From an uncultured Ruminococcus sp. (GTDB lineage Bacteria; Bacillota; Clostridia; Oscillospirales; CAG-272), in assembly GCA_902783755.1 (NCBI GenBank), contig CACZSC010000156.1:1-19588 (forward strand): a DNA stretch of 19,588 bases, read 5' to 3'. Of this stretch, positions 1 to 8,313 are shown piece by piece (within the stretch, counting starts at the first letter, position 1; every line of letters starts with the position of its first letter). A model generated the notes under the pieces. That model was given only the letters and a program-made list of their open reading frames with translations, was not told where the DNA came from and searched no databases. The position numbers and the translations under genes are program-made.

Positions 1-29
1 ACCCGATATCCACAGAAAGGGCAAGTACT

Positions 30-1460
30 ATGACGAACGTATACGAAAATCCTCTTGTCACCAGATATGCCGGACCTGCAATGAAGGAAGTCTTCTCCGC
101 TGACCGTAAGTTCTCCACATGGAGAAAACTCTGGGTAGCCCTGGCAGAGGCGGAGAAAGAACTGGGCCTTGACATCACGGACGAGCAGATCGAAGAACTC
201 AAATCAAAAATCTATGACATCGACTATGACAAAGCCCGTGAATATGAGTCGCAGGTGCGTCATGACGTCATGGCTCATGTAAAGACATACGGTGACGCGT
301 GCCCGAGCGCAAAAGGCATTATCCACCTGGGAGCAACGTCCTGCTATGTGGGCGACAACACGGATATAATCGTGATGAGGGACGCCCTTGAAATAATAAA
401 GAAACTGCTTGTCAACTGCATCAGAGCGACTGCCGCTTTCGCTGACGAGCACAAGGATCTTCCGACTCTCGCGTATACCCATTTCCAGTCAGCTCAGCCG
501 ACGACTGTAGGCAAAAGAGCGACCCTGTGGATCCGGGACCTGGTCTCAGACCTTGAAAACCTTGAATTCGTACAGGGAAATCTGAAGCTTCTGGGATGCA
601 AAGGGACGACCGGGACATGCGCTTCATTCATGGAGCTCTTTGACGGTGACTGGGAAAAAGTCAGAAAGCTCGATTCCATCATCGCTGAAAAGATGGGATT
701 CGATTCGTGTTACCCGGTCTCGGGACAGACCTATTCGAGAAAAGTCGACTTCAGCGTGCTGTCCGTGCTCTCGGGCATCGCCCAGTCGGCGACTAAGTTT
801 TCAAACGATATAAGGCTTCTGTCGCACCTGAAAGAATTCGACGAGCCCTTTGAAGCAAAGCAGATCGGGTCATCCGCAATGGCATACAAGAGGAATCCGA
901 TGAGAAGCGAAAGGATCGCCTCCCTTTCAAGGTATGTGATGACGGATCTCATGAACCCGGCGATCACAGCCGCCACCCAGTGGTTCGAAAGGACTCTTGA
1001 CGATTCGGCGAACAAACGCATCTCCATCCCCGAAGCATTTCTTGCAACGGACGCCATCCTGTCACTGTACATCAACGTGATAAGCGGAGGACGTGTATAT
1101 CCGAAGGTCATAGCAAAACATCTTGCAGAAGAGATCCCGTTCATGGCTACAGAGAATATCCTGATGTACTGCACCAAGAAAGGCGGTGACCGCCAGGTCC
1201 TGCATGAGGCAATAAGGGAACTGTCTGTGGAATGCGCGTCGAATATAAAGGCAAACGGTGCCGACAATGACCTTCTGGTGCGTATTCTCGGAGATCCCAG
1301 ATTCGATATAACATCTGAAGAGCTGGATGCCCTGTGCGACCCTTCTACATTTGTAGGATTTGCTCCCCTGCAAACAAAAGAGTACCTTGAAAACGAGATA
1401 TACCCTCTCCTCGAAAAGTATTCCGGACTGGGTGAATATGAGGTAAAGATCTCCGTCTGA
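30..1460 (+). CDS. purB: Adenylosuccinate lyase
   Basis: Adenylosuccinate lyase acts twice in purine synthesis, splitting fumarate from SAICAR and from adenylosuccinate in the cytosol. The 476-residue protein has the fumarase/aspartase superfamily signature GSSAMAYKRNP at residues 280-290, which carries the flexible catalytic-serine loop. It also has the RHDVMAH block near residue 78 and THFQSAQPTT near 150, which supply the conserved histidines. Length fits the longer, about 475-residue class of PurB. The ATG at 30 is preceded by an AGAAAGGG ribosome binding site. The gene stands alone here, and the next gene converges on it across a short terminator region. Nothing looks damaged. The assignment is close to certain because motif order and length all agree. 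Confidence 0.97.
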   Translation: MTNVYENPLVTRYAGPAMKEVFSADRKFSTWRKLWVALAEAEKELGLDITDEQIEELKSKIYDIDYDKAREYESQVRHDVMAHVKTYGDACPSAKGIIHLGATSCYVGDNTDIIVMRDALEIIKKLLVNCIRATAAFADEHKDLPTLAYTHFQSAQPTTVGKRATLWIRDLVSDLENLEFVQGNLKLLGCKGTTGTCASFMELFDGDWEKVRKLDSIIAEKMGFDSCYPVSGQTYSRKVDFSVLSVLSGIAQSATKFSNDIRLLSHLKEFDEPFEAKQIGSSAMAYKRNPMRSERIASLSRYVMTDLMNPAITAATQWFERTLDDSANKRISIPEAFLATDAILSLYINVISGGRVYPKVIAKHLAEEIPFMATENILMYCTKKGGDRQVLHEAIRELSVECASNIKANGADNDLLVRILGDPRFDITSEELDALCDPSTFVGFAPLQTKEYLENEIYPLLEKYSGLGEYEVKISV

Positions 1461-1468
1461 CACAACAT

Positions 1469-1505
1469 AAATCCCTCTGGTTCACACATTCAGAGGGATT
1501 TGTTA
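1469..1505. terminator. Bidirectional terminator between purB and the glycyl-radical enzyme gene
   Basis: A perfect 11-bp inverted repeat, AAATCCCTCTG (1469-1479) and CAGAGGGATTT (1491-1501), encloses an 11-nt loop. On the plus strand it is followed by a short T-rich tail, and on the minus strand the A-run at the other arm gives U residues. It lies 8 bp after the purB stop and 42 bp beyond the stop of the convergent gene, so it can serve both. Confidence 0.85.
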
Positions 1506-1542
1506 TATTCGCTCAGGCAACCTGCCGTGATAATTCTATATG

Positions 1543-3756
1543 CTAAATGCCTTCCATAAACCTGTTGACTACCAATTGTCGGAAAGCAGGGGAAAGGGTC
1601 GCAAAATATGCCGTAAAGCCAGTTACCCTCACCACAAGATCCGGATACGCATCCGGATTTTTGTTTGCCTCCATTATAGTATCCCTGTCCAGGATGTTGA
1701 TGTTTATAAGGGTGCCGCCCTGCTCGAAATGCCCGAGAAGGAACCTTTCGATTATATCTATCCCTTCCTCGTCACATCCCACTCCGGGGTCAAATTCTAT
1801 CTGCATGGGGCAGGTATTTCCGTAGGCGCACTGGACCGAAGCTATTCCGTTGGACATCGCCGTGGGGGCGCCGTCCTTCCTGAACCCGGGATTCGGGTTG
1901 GCACCGTGGGATATAGGCTCGCGAGCATGTCTTCCGTTCGGAGTGGCTCCCACTTTCGATCCGTATTCTATCGTCCGCGCCCAGCTGAACCATCCAGGCA
2001 CAAGCTGGCGCCCTTCCGGCATCTCCTGGGAACGTATGTTCTTCACCCAGTTGTCGGTTATCCTCCTGGCCCATGCGTCCGAAACGGTGTTCCCCTGACA
2101 GTACCTCGGCGATGATGACAGGATCAGCCGTACCCTTTCATCGGCAAAATCGGAATCGAGGGCTTCGAACATCTCGTCCCAAGTGAGCACATGTTCACGT
2201 ATTATCCTGGTCTCGATGGCTCCGAAGGAATCGGCCACTATCGCAAGTCCGCACCCGTCCACGCCGATGGTGAACAGCTCGGCACACTGCGAGATGTCCT
2301 CGCCCTTCTCGAGAGTATTGTGCATCATGAGGTTCATGACGAGTTCCGGCGTCACTTCCCACTGGTGATCCAGGTGCAGATTGATCCCGGCGGCCGTCAC
2401 TTCAACAGCCTTTCTGAGATGCCCGTCATAAATATCGAACAGTTTTTCTATGGATCTGTCATCTTCTTTTCTCAGGTCTTTCAGAGCCTCTTCGAACACT
2501 TTCGCGATGTTTATCTTCACCACATCGTTCATCGGGAACTCCCGGCCGGGGACCGCCATCCAGTTGCACCCCACGGCTATCCTCTCCCGTGCGGTCCTGA
2601 TGTCCGCCCCGGTCCTCATGTATCCCTCAGCCAGTGCCCTGTCATTACAGAATCTGGGCCAGCCGTGCTTGTGCTTTATGAGGCATTCGATCGCTTTCCT
2701 GAGAAACATCCGGTCGCAGTTCTCATGCACTCTCACGGTGAGGTTGCATGCGATATCCAGGCTGTCGGCCGCTTCCAGGATAAGATACGAAAGGTGGTTC
2801 GTCATGTCCCGGTCCATCCAGTCAACTCCGGATATCTGGTAATAATGGGGATCTATCAGAAGCAGGTTGGCTATGAGGAACTTGGCTGTCTCGTCATCGA
2901 GTATGCCCCTCTTCACATCGTTCTCGTAAAACGGCAGGAGCAGCGTGTCCAGCTGGAATCCAGCCCCGTCCCTCGTATAGATCCTGGATGCGCAGTTGAA
3001 GAACGCCGTCCATTGACATGCTTCCCTGAAAGTCTCCGGGGCTCCGGTCCGGACCGCGCGGCAGGTCTGCAGCATGGTCTCAAGGTTCTCCCTGATCTCG
3101 GGCCTCGTCTCTTCCGGGATCATTTTTTCTATCTGCTCTATATGTCTGTCGACGAACCGGATTATGGCGCGGACTACTTTTTCCTCTGCGTCGTAGAAAT
3201 CCTTTTTTTCAGGGTTTATCTTCCTGTATTTCTCAATCTTGTCAAGGAATCCGCCGAAACCCAGTTCGAACCCGATCCTGTAGTCACAGGCGAAATGGGC
3301 GTCGCTGTCGATGCCGGTCTGGATGTTGTATTTCTCCTGCCAGGGCTTGAGTTCGTCATAAGGGAAGCGCTGCTCGTCCCAGCTTTTCGCCCACTGGTCA
3401 GTGGCGCTTTTCATAAACTCAGTGTTCTTCTTTTTCTCTTTCAGCCAGTCAGGCATGAAATGGACGTCGCCCCTGTAGTTGATGAGCATGTCGCGCCATC
3501 TTCCGCAGAGCATCTCAAGCGGATCGACATAGGGCTCGTGGGCATCTATGACCCTGACAAAATTCTCGCTCATGCCGTCATATCCGTAGAAACTGCCGTT
3601 CTCGCTGTTGTACCAGGGCTCCACATCGTAGTTTTCGGTGACTGGCACTGTCCCGAAATCGTCAAGATCGGTAAATCCGTTCTGCTTTCTCTTCTCGAAA
3701 GTATGGCGGATCTTTGTTTTTCTCAGTTCAGCCAGTCTGTCAGCGTATGAAAGCAT
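1543..3756 (-). CDS. Glycyl-radical enzyme of the PFL family, unknown substrate
   Basis: This is an oxygen-sensitive enzyme whose backbone glycine radical generates a cysteine thiyl radical on the substrate. The C-terminal radical loop reads RVTGFTAYF, with the radical Gly at residue 713 (codon 1618-1620) and 24 residues after it, as in the family. The active-site loop reads VGCNWMAVPGREF, with Cys397 (codon 2566-2568). TPNGRHAREPISHGANPNPG near 605-625 matches the conserved pre-radical region. PFL has two adjacent cysteines and the glycerol dehydratase/choline lyase groups have GCVE; this protein has neither, so substrate and reaction cannot be assigned. At 737 residues it is somewhat shorter than most glycerol-dehydratase-type members. 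The ATG at 3756 is preferred to a TTG at 3765, which would touch the AAGGAG site. The start overlaps the activase gene by 17 bases, implying translational coupling. Confidence 0.93.
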   Translation of the reverse strand: MLSYADRLAELRKTKIRHTFEKRKQNGFTDLDDFGTVPVTENYDVEPWYNSENGSFYGYDGMSENFVRVIDAHEPYVDPLEMLCGRWRDMLINYRGDVHFMPDWLKEKKKNTEFMKSATDQWAKSWDEQRFPYDELKPWQEKYNIQTGIDSDAHFACDYRIGFELGFGGFLDKIEKYRKINPEKKDFYDAEEKVVRAIIRFVDRHIEQIEKMIPEETRPEIRENLETMLQTCRAVRTGAPETFREACQWTAFFNCASRIYTRDGAGFQLDTLLLPFYENDVKRGILDDETAKFLIANLLLIDPHYYQISGVDWMDRDMTNHLSYLILEAADSLDIACNLTVRVHENCDRMFLRKAIECLIKHKHGWPRFCNDRALAEGYMRTGADIRTARERIAVGCNWMAVPGREFPMNDVVKINIAKVFEEALKDLRKEDDRSIEKLFDIYDGHLRKAVEVTAAGINLHLDHQWEVTPELVMNLMMHNTLEKGEDISQCAELFTIGVDGCGLAIVADSFGAIETRIIREHVLTWDEMFEALDSDFADERVRLILSSSPRYCQGNTVSDAWARRITDNWVKNIRSQEMPEGRQLVPGWFSWARTIEYGSKVGATPNGRHAREPISHGANPNPGFRKDGAPTAMSNGIASVQCAYGNTCPMQIEFDPGVGCDEEGIDIIERFLLGHFEQGGTLININILDRDTIMEANKNPDAYPDLVVRVTGFTAYFATLSPAFRQLVVNRFMEGI

Positions 3757-4507
3757 ATCGTCCAAGCTCCTTCATCAGTTCTTTACCCGGCACGGTGAAT
3801 CCCGGCGCAGGCTGGTTAAGCGCTGCTCTCTTGGCGTTCCCCAGAGGATGGTACGGCAGCAGTTCGTACCTTATGACGCTTTTCAGTCCCTGGAGAAACT
3901 CCGATATATGTTCTATTCCCTGATCCACTTCCGGTATGACCGGGGTCCTCGCGATCACCGGTATCCCGAGCCCGTTCAGTTTCATGAAATTCTCCAGTAT
4001 CCCTTCGTTTCCCACCCCGGTGTATTCCCTGTGGATATCACTGTCCCAGACCTTGAGGTCGGCCATGACGAAGTCCAGTTCGCCTAGTATCTCTTCATTG
4101 TATATGACGAGCGACGTCTCGGCAGCAGTGCTTATCCCCTCCGATCTGCACAGTTTCACGCACTCATAAAGGAAATCCGGCTGGGCAAAGGGTTCTCCGC
4201 CGGAGAACGTCACCCCTCCGCTGTCTCCGTAATACGGTCTGTCCTGCAGTATCTCGAACAACACCTGATCCGGTGTCATTTCTTTTCCGCAGACGACTTT
4301 TGCACCACTGTAGCATCCCTGGTCGCATTTCCCGCATCCGATGCATTTTTCGGGATAATACAGAAGCTGCTTATCAAAGGAGATGCATTCGGGATTGTGG
4401 CACCACATGCACGACATCGGGCATCCCTTGAAGAACACGGTAGTTCTGAGCCCGTATCCGTCATGCAGTGAAGCCCTCTGAATATCTGTGATCATCCCCA
4501 CAGGCAT
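3740..4507 (-). CDS. Glycyl-radical enzyme activating protein (radical SAM)
   Basis: This radical SAM enzyme abstracts the hydrogen that installs the glycyl radical on the enzyme encoded just downstream. The SAM cluster motif CPMSCMWC (Cys29, 33, 36; CX3CX2C) is followed by HNPE, then one ferredoxin-type motif CIGCGKCDQGC (Cys55, 58, 61, 65). The GGEP motif, in GVTFSGGEPF near 103-106, binds the SAM amino group. Many activases of dehydratase-type enzymes carry two ferredoxin motifs, whereas PFL activase has none; this 255-residue protein shows only one. The start is ambiguous. AGGAGG (4510-4515) lies 2 bases before the ATG at 4507, 8 bases before an in-frame GTG at 4501 and 14 before an ATG at 4495. 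It is first in the operon, behind a good sigma-70-type promoter. Confidence 0.95.
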   Translation of the reverse strand: MPVGMITDIQRASLHDGYGLRTTVFFKGCPMSCMWCHNPECISFDKQLLYYPEKCIGCGKCDQGCYSGAKVVCGKEMTPDQVLFEILQDRPYYGDSGGVTFSGGEPFAQPDFLYECVKLCRSEGISTAAETSLVIYNEEILGELDFVMADLKVWDSDIHREYTGVGNEGILENFMKLNGLGIPVIARTPVIPEVDQGIEHISEFLQGLKSVIRYELLPYHPLGNAKRAALNQPAPGFTVPGKELMKELGRYAFIR

Positions 4508-4552
4508 CTCCTCCTTTCGTCCTTATCCGGCGCGCCATGTAATCTCACCCGT

Positions 4553-4581
4553 ATTATACCTCATTCCGGAACAATATCCAA
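4553..4581 (-). promoter_or_regulatory. Promoter of the activase and glycyl-radical enzyme operon
   Basis: On the minus strand TTGGAT (4576-4581) and TATAAT (4553-4558) are separated by exactly 17 bases. The perfect palindrome TTCCGGAA (4564-4571) sits inside the spacer, a usual place for a repressor to block RNA polymerase. Confidence 0.75.
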
Positions 4582-4596
4582 TATGAATGGAACAAT
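4568..4596. promoter_or_regulatory. Candidate operator: GGAACAAT direct repeats
   Basis: GGAACAAT occurs at 4568-4575 and again at 4589-4596. The repeat starts are 21 bp apart, two turns of the helix, and overlap the -35 side of the minus-strand promoter. No regulator gene lies in the cluster, so the protein that would bind is unknown. The call rests on spacing and location only. Confidence 0.35.
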
Positions 4597-4661
4597 TCCC
4601 GCCGGCAGTTCACCCCTTGCGTCTGCCGCATGAACGGGGCGGCGGTTTTTCGGAGTTTTTG

Positions 4662-4690
4662 TTGCATATGAAGGCGGTTTGTTGTATCAT
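4662..4690 (+). promoter_or_regulatory. Promoter of the lyase and MATE operon
   Basis: TTGCAT (4662-4667) and TATCAT (4685-4690) are 17 bases apart, 37 bases before the lyase ATG. An inverted pair, TGTATC (4683-4688) and GATACA (4705-4710), spans the expected transcription start and may be an operator. Confidence 0.6.
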
Positions 4691-4727
4691 TATCCCAAGA
4701 AAACGATACAGAATACAGAGGTTCATC

Positions 4728-6776
4728 ATGGGCATCCTGACCGAAAAAAGAAGAGGGGTCCATCCGAGGATAGTTCACACCCCGGAGGCAGCAAAAGATT
4801 TTCTCGAAAGGATCGAGGCTTCCCCGAAACTTCGGGAAATGAGGGAGAAGCACGTCAGGAAGCAGCTGGAAAAAGCGGAAGAGCTGAAATCCCGGGAACT
4901 GGTGAAATTCGAAGGACTTACCAATCTGAATCCGGCCTGCGGACAGATAGGGGAGATCTCCGGCACTTTCGGCGATCTTTACCTTCTCGGCCGATGTGAC
5001 GCTGAGGGGATCAGAAGGGTCAGGGAAGCCGCGCTGCACATCTCGGAATATCCCGTGTGGTGCGAGCCCGGCATCCTGTACAGAAGGTTTGCCTGGCACT
5101 CCGATCTTCAGACCTGCATGCTCGTCAACAGCATGTCCACCATCTATGACCAGTTCTATGAAGAGTTCTCGGAGAAGGAAAGAAAGACCATCAGGGATGC
5201 ATTATTCAGCAAAGGCATCTTGCCCCTTCTGGATGACTGGATAAATCCCGGCACGAGGATCCATGCCCTGGACACCATGGGGCACAACTGGTGGGCGGTA
5301 TGCATCGCAGGCGCTATAATAGGCCTGTGTGCAATATATGACGAGATCGACGACGGGATCCCCATGATCGAAGTCGCGCTCAGGGCCCTCCGTGAATTCA
5401 TGGGCTATAAAGGGCAGCCCGCTCTCGGCAGAACGGCCAATTTCGATGAATCCGGTATGTTCTGGGAAGGTGCTCTGTATTTCAATTACGGCATCGGAGA
5501 ACTGTGCCACGGTCTTGCAGTAATGAAGAACTGCTTCGACGACGGAGGCTTCATGACGGCCCATCCTCTCTGGAAGAAGATACCCAAAGCCTTCATGAGC
5601 ATGGCATATCCGACTTCAAAGAGCGATCTGGAATATCTGTTCGCGGATTTCGGAGACAGCCACATGTGGATAGGCGGCTGCTCCCCGATGGCGACGTGCA
5701 TGCTGGAAGCGGGGATCGGCGACGAGGACTTCAAGAGATTCTTCAACACGGCCCACGGCAAACCGGGCATCATGGACTTGAAAAATCCCGATCTGTTCGA
5801 ATGGGACGGGAAGGCCCCGAAGCTTCCGACAGTCTTCCTGTCGGAGGGCGCCGGACTGTGTACCGTAAGGTCCTCCGGCAGCAAGGACGCAAACATGCTG
5901 AGCGTGCGCTGCGGATACAGCTGGAACCACGCCCATGCGGATGCCGGCTCCTTCATCCTGTTCCACGGCGGAGAGTGTGTGATATCCGATTCTGCGACCA
6001 CGACATACGGCAGAAAGGAATACATGGGTTACTATGTTCAGAGCCAGGCCCACAACATGATCCTGGTCAACGGCAAGGGCATGCCCGGATGGAACGTATC
6101 CAGGGGCAACAGGCTTCCCGGAAAGATCCGCGAGCTTGTGCGGGACGGCAGGACCGTCAGCTTCATAGCAGACGCCACGGGTCCCAGATCCGATCAGTGC
6201 TTTAGGGATCTGAGGACTTTCATCAAGGTCGACGACAGCCTTTTCGTCATAGTCGACGACATGACGGCATACAAGGAATCGGCATTCGATTTTCTCCTGC
6301 ATTACAGGGGCGACGTCAGATGCAGCGGAAACCGTATGAAAATAAAGACGGGTGACACGGTGACCTATGTGGACACAATGGTCCCGTATGACATCAGAAG
6401 AAAGAAAAAAGAGATCGACGGAACAAAGTACATGAGCATCAGGGTCGGCAAAAAAACGATGAAGCTCCAGATGATGACCGTGATCTCATTTGAAGATTCG
6501 GAGACCACGTCACAGCTGATATCAGATGACAACATTCTGGGATGCGTCATCACCAAGGACGGTGTCGAGCACAGGATCTTCTACAACAGGGCAGCTGACA
6601 GCCAGCTGGCGCACGAAAACAGCATAAACCGGATAGGCGGGTATCTTACTGACTCGTATATCTTCGCTGACCTCTTCAACGGTGCAAAAAAGCTGTGCAT
6701 CCTCGGCAGTTTTCTCAGGAAGGACGGCAAGTCCTATCTTGAAGAGTGGATCAAGACAACACGGTTCCTGAAATGA
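4728..6776 (+). CDS. Heparinase II/III-like polysaccharide lyase, cytoplasmic
   Basis: The protein resembles lyases with an N-terminal alpha/alpha toroid and a C-terminal heparinase II/III beta-sandwich, which cleave uronate-containing chains by beta-elimination. The toroid carries ALDTMGHNWWA (His186, Asn187) and ESGMFWEGALYFNYG (Tyr251, Tyr254), the blocks that normally hold the catalytic Asn, His and Tyr. The second domain has the typical HAHADAGSFILFHGGE (His401, His403) and then YVQSQAHNMILVNG. The 682 residues include no signal peptide, so it should work in the cytosol on imported oligosaccharides. The ATG at 4728 follows an AGAGG site; an in-frame ATG at 4587 would run through the promoter and is rejected. 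It overlaps the MATE gene by ATGA. Polymer specificity (heparin, alginate or other) cannot be read from sequence. Confidence 0.85.
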   Translation: MGILTEKRRGVHPRIVHTPEAAKDFLERIEASPKLREMREKHVRKQLEKAEELKSRELVKFEGLTNLNPACGQIGEISGTFGDLYLLGRCDAEGIRRVREAALHISEYPVWCEPGILYRRFAWHSDLQTCMLVNSMSTIYDQFYEEFSEKERKTIRDALFSKGILPLLDDWINPGTRIHALDTMGHNWWAVCIAGAIIGLCAIYDEIDDGIPMIEVALRALREFMGYKGQPALGRTANFDESGMFWEGALYFNYGIGELCHGLAVMKNCFDDGGFMTAHPLWKKIPKAFMSMAYPTSKSDLEYLFADFGDSHMWIGGCSPMATCMLEAGIGDEDFKRFFNTAHGKPGIMDLKNPDLFEWDGKAPKLPTVFLSEGAGLCTVRSSGSKDANMLSVRCGYSWNHAHADAGSFILFHGGECVISDSATTTYGRKEYMGYYVQSQAHNMILVNGKGMPGWNVSRGNRLPGKIRELVRDGRTVSFIADATGPRSDQCFRDLRTFIKVDDSLFVIVDDMTAYKESAFDFLLHYRGDVRCSGNRMKIKTGDTVTYVDTMVPYDIRRKKKEIDGTKYMSIRVGKKTMKLQMMTVISFEDSETTSQLISDDNILGCVITKDGVEHRIFYNRAADSQLAHENSINRIGGYLTDSYIFADLFNGAKKLCILGSFLRKDGKSYLEEWIKTTRFLK

Positions 6777-8125
6777 AAAACACTGATTTCATCAAGGGTC
6801 CCGTATGGAAATGCATACTGGCCCAGTCTGTCCCAATGATCATAGCCCAGCTGGTACATCTGCTGTACAATGTAGTGGACCGGATATATCTCGGGCACAT
6901 GGGGGACAGCGGCGCAATGGCGCTGACGGGAGTGGGACTCACTTTCCCGGTCGCCACCCTCATCATGGCCTTCGCGGCGCTGTTCGGCACGGGAGGCGTG
7001 CCCCTGTTCTCAATAGCAAGGGGCGCAGGCCGGGATGAGGACGCAAAGAAGATCCTCGGGAACTCCTTTCTTCTGCTGCTGATATCGTCAGCGGCTCTTA
7101 CTGCTGTGTTCTATATTTTCAAGAGGCCCATCCTTTTCGCTTTCGGCGCCAGCGAGGAGTCATTCGTTTTCGCTAACGAGTATCTCAGGATATATCTGGC
7201 GGGAGCGGTTTTCTCCGCTCTGGTCACGGGGCTGAACGGATACATAAACGCGCAGGGCTTTCCCAAGGTAGGCATGCTGTCCGTTGTCATAGGAGCGGTC
7301 GTCAACATAGCTCTCGATCCCCTGTTCATATTCGGATTCGAAATGGGAGTATCAGGTGCGGCACTCGCCACCGTCATCGCGCAGGCACTGTCTGCTGTAT
7401 GGGTGCTCTCATTCCTGATCGGAAGAAAATCACAGATACATCTGGAGAGAAAGTATTTAAAGCTTGAAGGCCGGATATTCCTCGATATCCTGAAACTGGG
7501 CACTTCCAACTTCGTCATGCAGGGGACCACGTTCCTGGTGCAGATCGCGTGCAATGCCACGCTCCAGCTGTACGGAGGGGACCTGTACGTGGGAGTCATG
7601 ACCGTGACCAACTCGGTCAGGGATATTTTCATGCTCCCCGTAAGCGGCATAACCAGCGGCGCCGGCCCGGTCATCTCATACAACTACGGAGCAAAAAGAT
7701 ATGACAGGGTCAGGAGCGGGATAAAGTTCAACACCTTCATAGGTCTCGGATACACCGTGATAGCCTGGCTTGCGGTCCTCATTTTCCCGCGGTTCTGGTT
7801 CGGTATCTTTTCGGATGACACGGCTCTTGCGGATATCGGAATAAAGCTCCTGCAGACATATTTCTTCGGTTTCGCGTTCATGTCCTTCCAGTTTGCCGGG
7901 CAGTCGGCGTTCCAGTCGCTCGGTGATGCGAAACATGCCATCATATTCTCTCTCCTTAGAAAAGTCGTGATCGTCATACCGCTCACGCTCCTGCTGCCCG
8001 CACTCGGGCTCGGTGCAGACGGAGTGTTCATGGCAGAGCCCATATCGAACATCGTAGGCGGCATAGCCTGCTATCTTACGATGATGCTCACGGTATACAG
8101 AAAGCTCAAGACTACGGACCTGTAG
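6773..8125 (+). CDS. MATE family efflux transporter
   Basis: Multidrug and toxic compound extrusion proteins are 12-helix antiporters driven by Na+ or H+. The 450-residue product matches the family length. Its amino end (GPVWKCILAQSVPMIIAQLV, then VDRIYLGHMG) is the usual first half, with the repeated half starting near ILKLGTSNFVMQG. The ATG at 6773 overlaps the lyase stop as ATGA. No good ribosome binding site precedes it, so translation probably depends on coupling to the lyase. An upstream in-frame GTG at 6746 is less likely. Being tied to a lyase suggests a substrate linked to that pathway rather than a general drug, but this is inference. A direct sugar-import role is not known for this family. 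Confidence 0.93.
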   Translation: MKNTDFIKGPVWKCILAQSVPMIIAQLVHLLYNVVDRIYLGHMGDSGAMALTGVGLTFPVATLIMAFAALFGTGGVPLFSIARGAGRDEDAKKILGNSFLLLLISSAALTAVFYIFKRPILFAFGASEESFVFANEYLRIYLAGAVFSALVTGLNGYINAQGFPKVGMLSVVIGAVVNIALDPLFIFGFEMGVSGAALATVIAQALSAVWVLSFLIGRKSQIHLERKYLKLEGRIFLDILKLGTSNFVMQGTTFLVQIACNATLQLYGGDLYVGVMTVTNSVRDIFMLPVSGITSGAGPVISYNYGAKRYDRVRSGIKFNTFIGLGYTVIAWLAVLIFPRFWFGIFSDDTALADIGIKLLQTYFFGFAFMSFQFAGQSAFQSLGDAKHAIIFSLLRKVVIVIPLTLLLPALGLGADGVFMAEPISNIVGGIACYLTMMLTVYRKLKTTDL

Positions 8126-8135
8126 AGGTCCGGTT
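8115..8135 (+). terminator. Probable terminator after the MATE gene
   Basis: A 7-bp GC-rich stem, CGGACCT (8115-8121) and AGGTCCG (8126-8132), has a GTAG loop and is followed by GTTT. The MATE stop codon lies in the loop. The U tract is short, so termination may be partial. Confidence 0.5.
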
Positions 8136-8256
8136 TAGGATCAGTCATATCGTGATACATTCCCGTGATTCATGTTTTTTATCCCGAAATATGTGCAGTC
8201 AGCGCCTTATTCGGTCAATTTTAAGCCCCTCCGCACCCAAAACCGCAACAAACCTC

Positions 8257-8285
8257 TTGCATTTCAGCCGTGAATACGATAAAAT
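8257..8285 (+). promoter_or_regulatory. Promoter of efp
   Basis: TTGCAT (8257-8262) and TAAAAT (8280-8285) are 17 bases apart, giving a transcript leader of roughly 70 bases before the efp ATG. Confidence 0.6.
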
Positions 8286-8313
8286 GAAGGACGGTTAAAA
8301 ATACTTTAAACAG

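Noticed and set aside
2191..3750. A 519-codon open frame on the plus strand opposite the glycyl-radical enzyme gene
   Set aside because: The minus strand encodes an unmistakable glycyl-radical enzyme with intact motifs. The plus-strand frame has no recognisable domain and follows from codon bias on the other strand.
3757..3765. TTG start for the glycyl-radical enzyme
   Set aside because: Only one base separates it from AAGGAG, whereas the ATG at 3756 has workable spacing.
4625..4660. GCCGC/GCGGC hairpin followed by T runs, like a terminator
   Set aside because: The stem is only 5 bp, and no plus-strand gene ends upstream. Any transcript it could stop starts after it, because the lyase promoter is downstream.
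4587..4727. Upstream extension of the lyase to an in-frame ATG at 4587
   Set aside because: It would run through the promoter at 4662-4690 and has no ribosome binding site. The ATG at 4728 follows AGAGG and fits the family start.
8126..8256. Possible small gene or RNA between the MATE gene and efp, including a repeated CGTGAT
   Set aside because: No start with a ribosome binding site, no convincing fold and no promoter before 8257. The repeat is only 6 bp.
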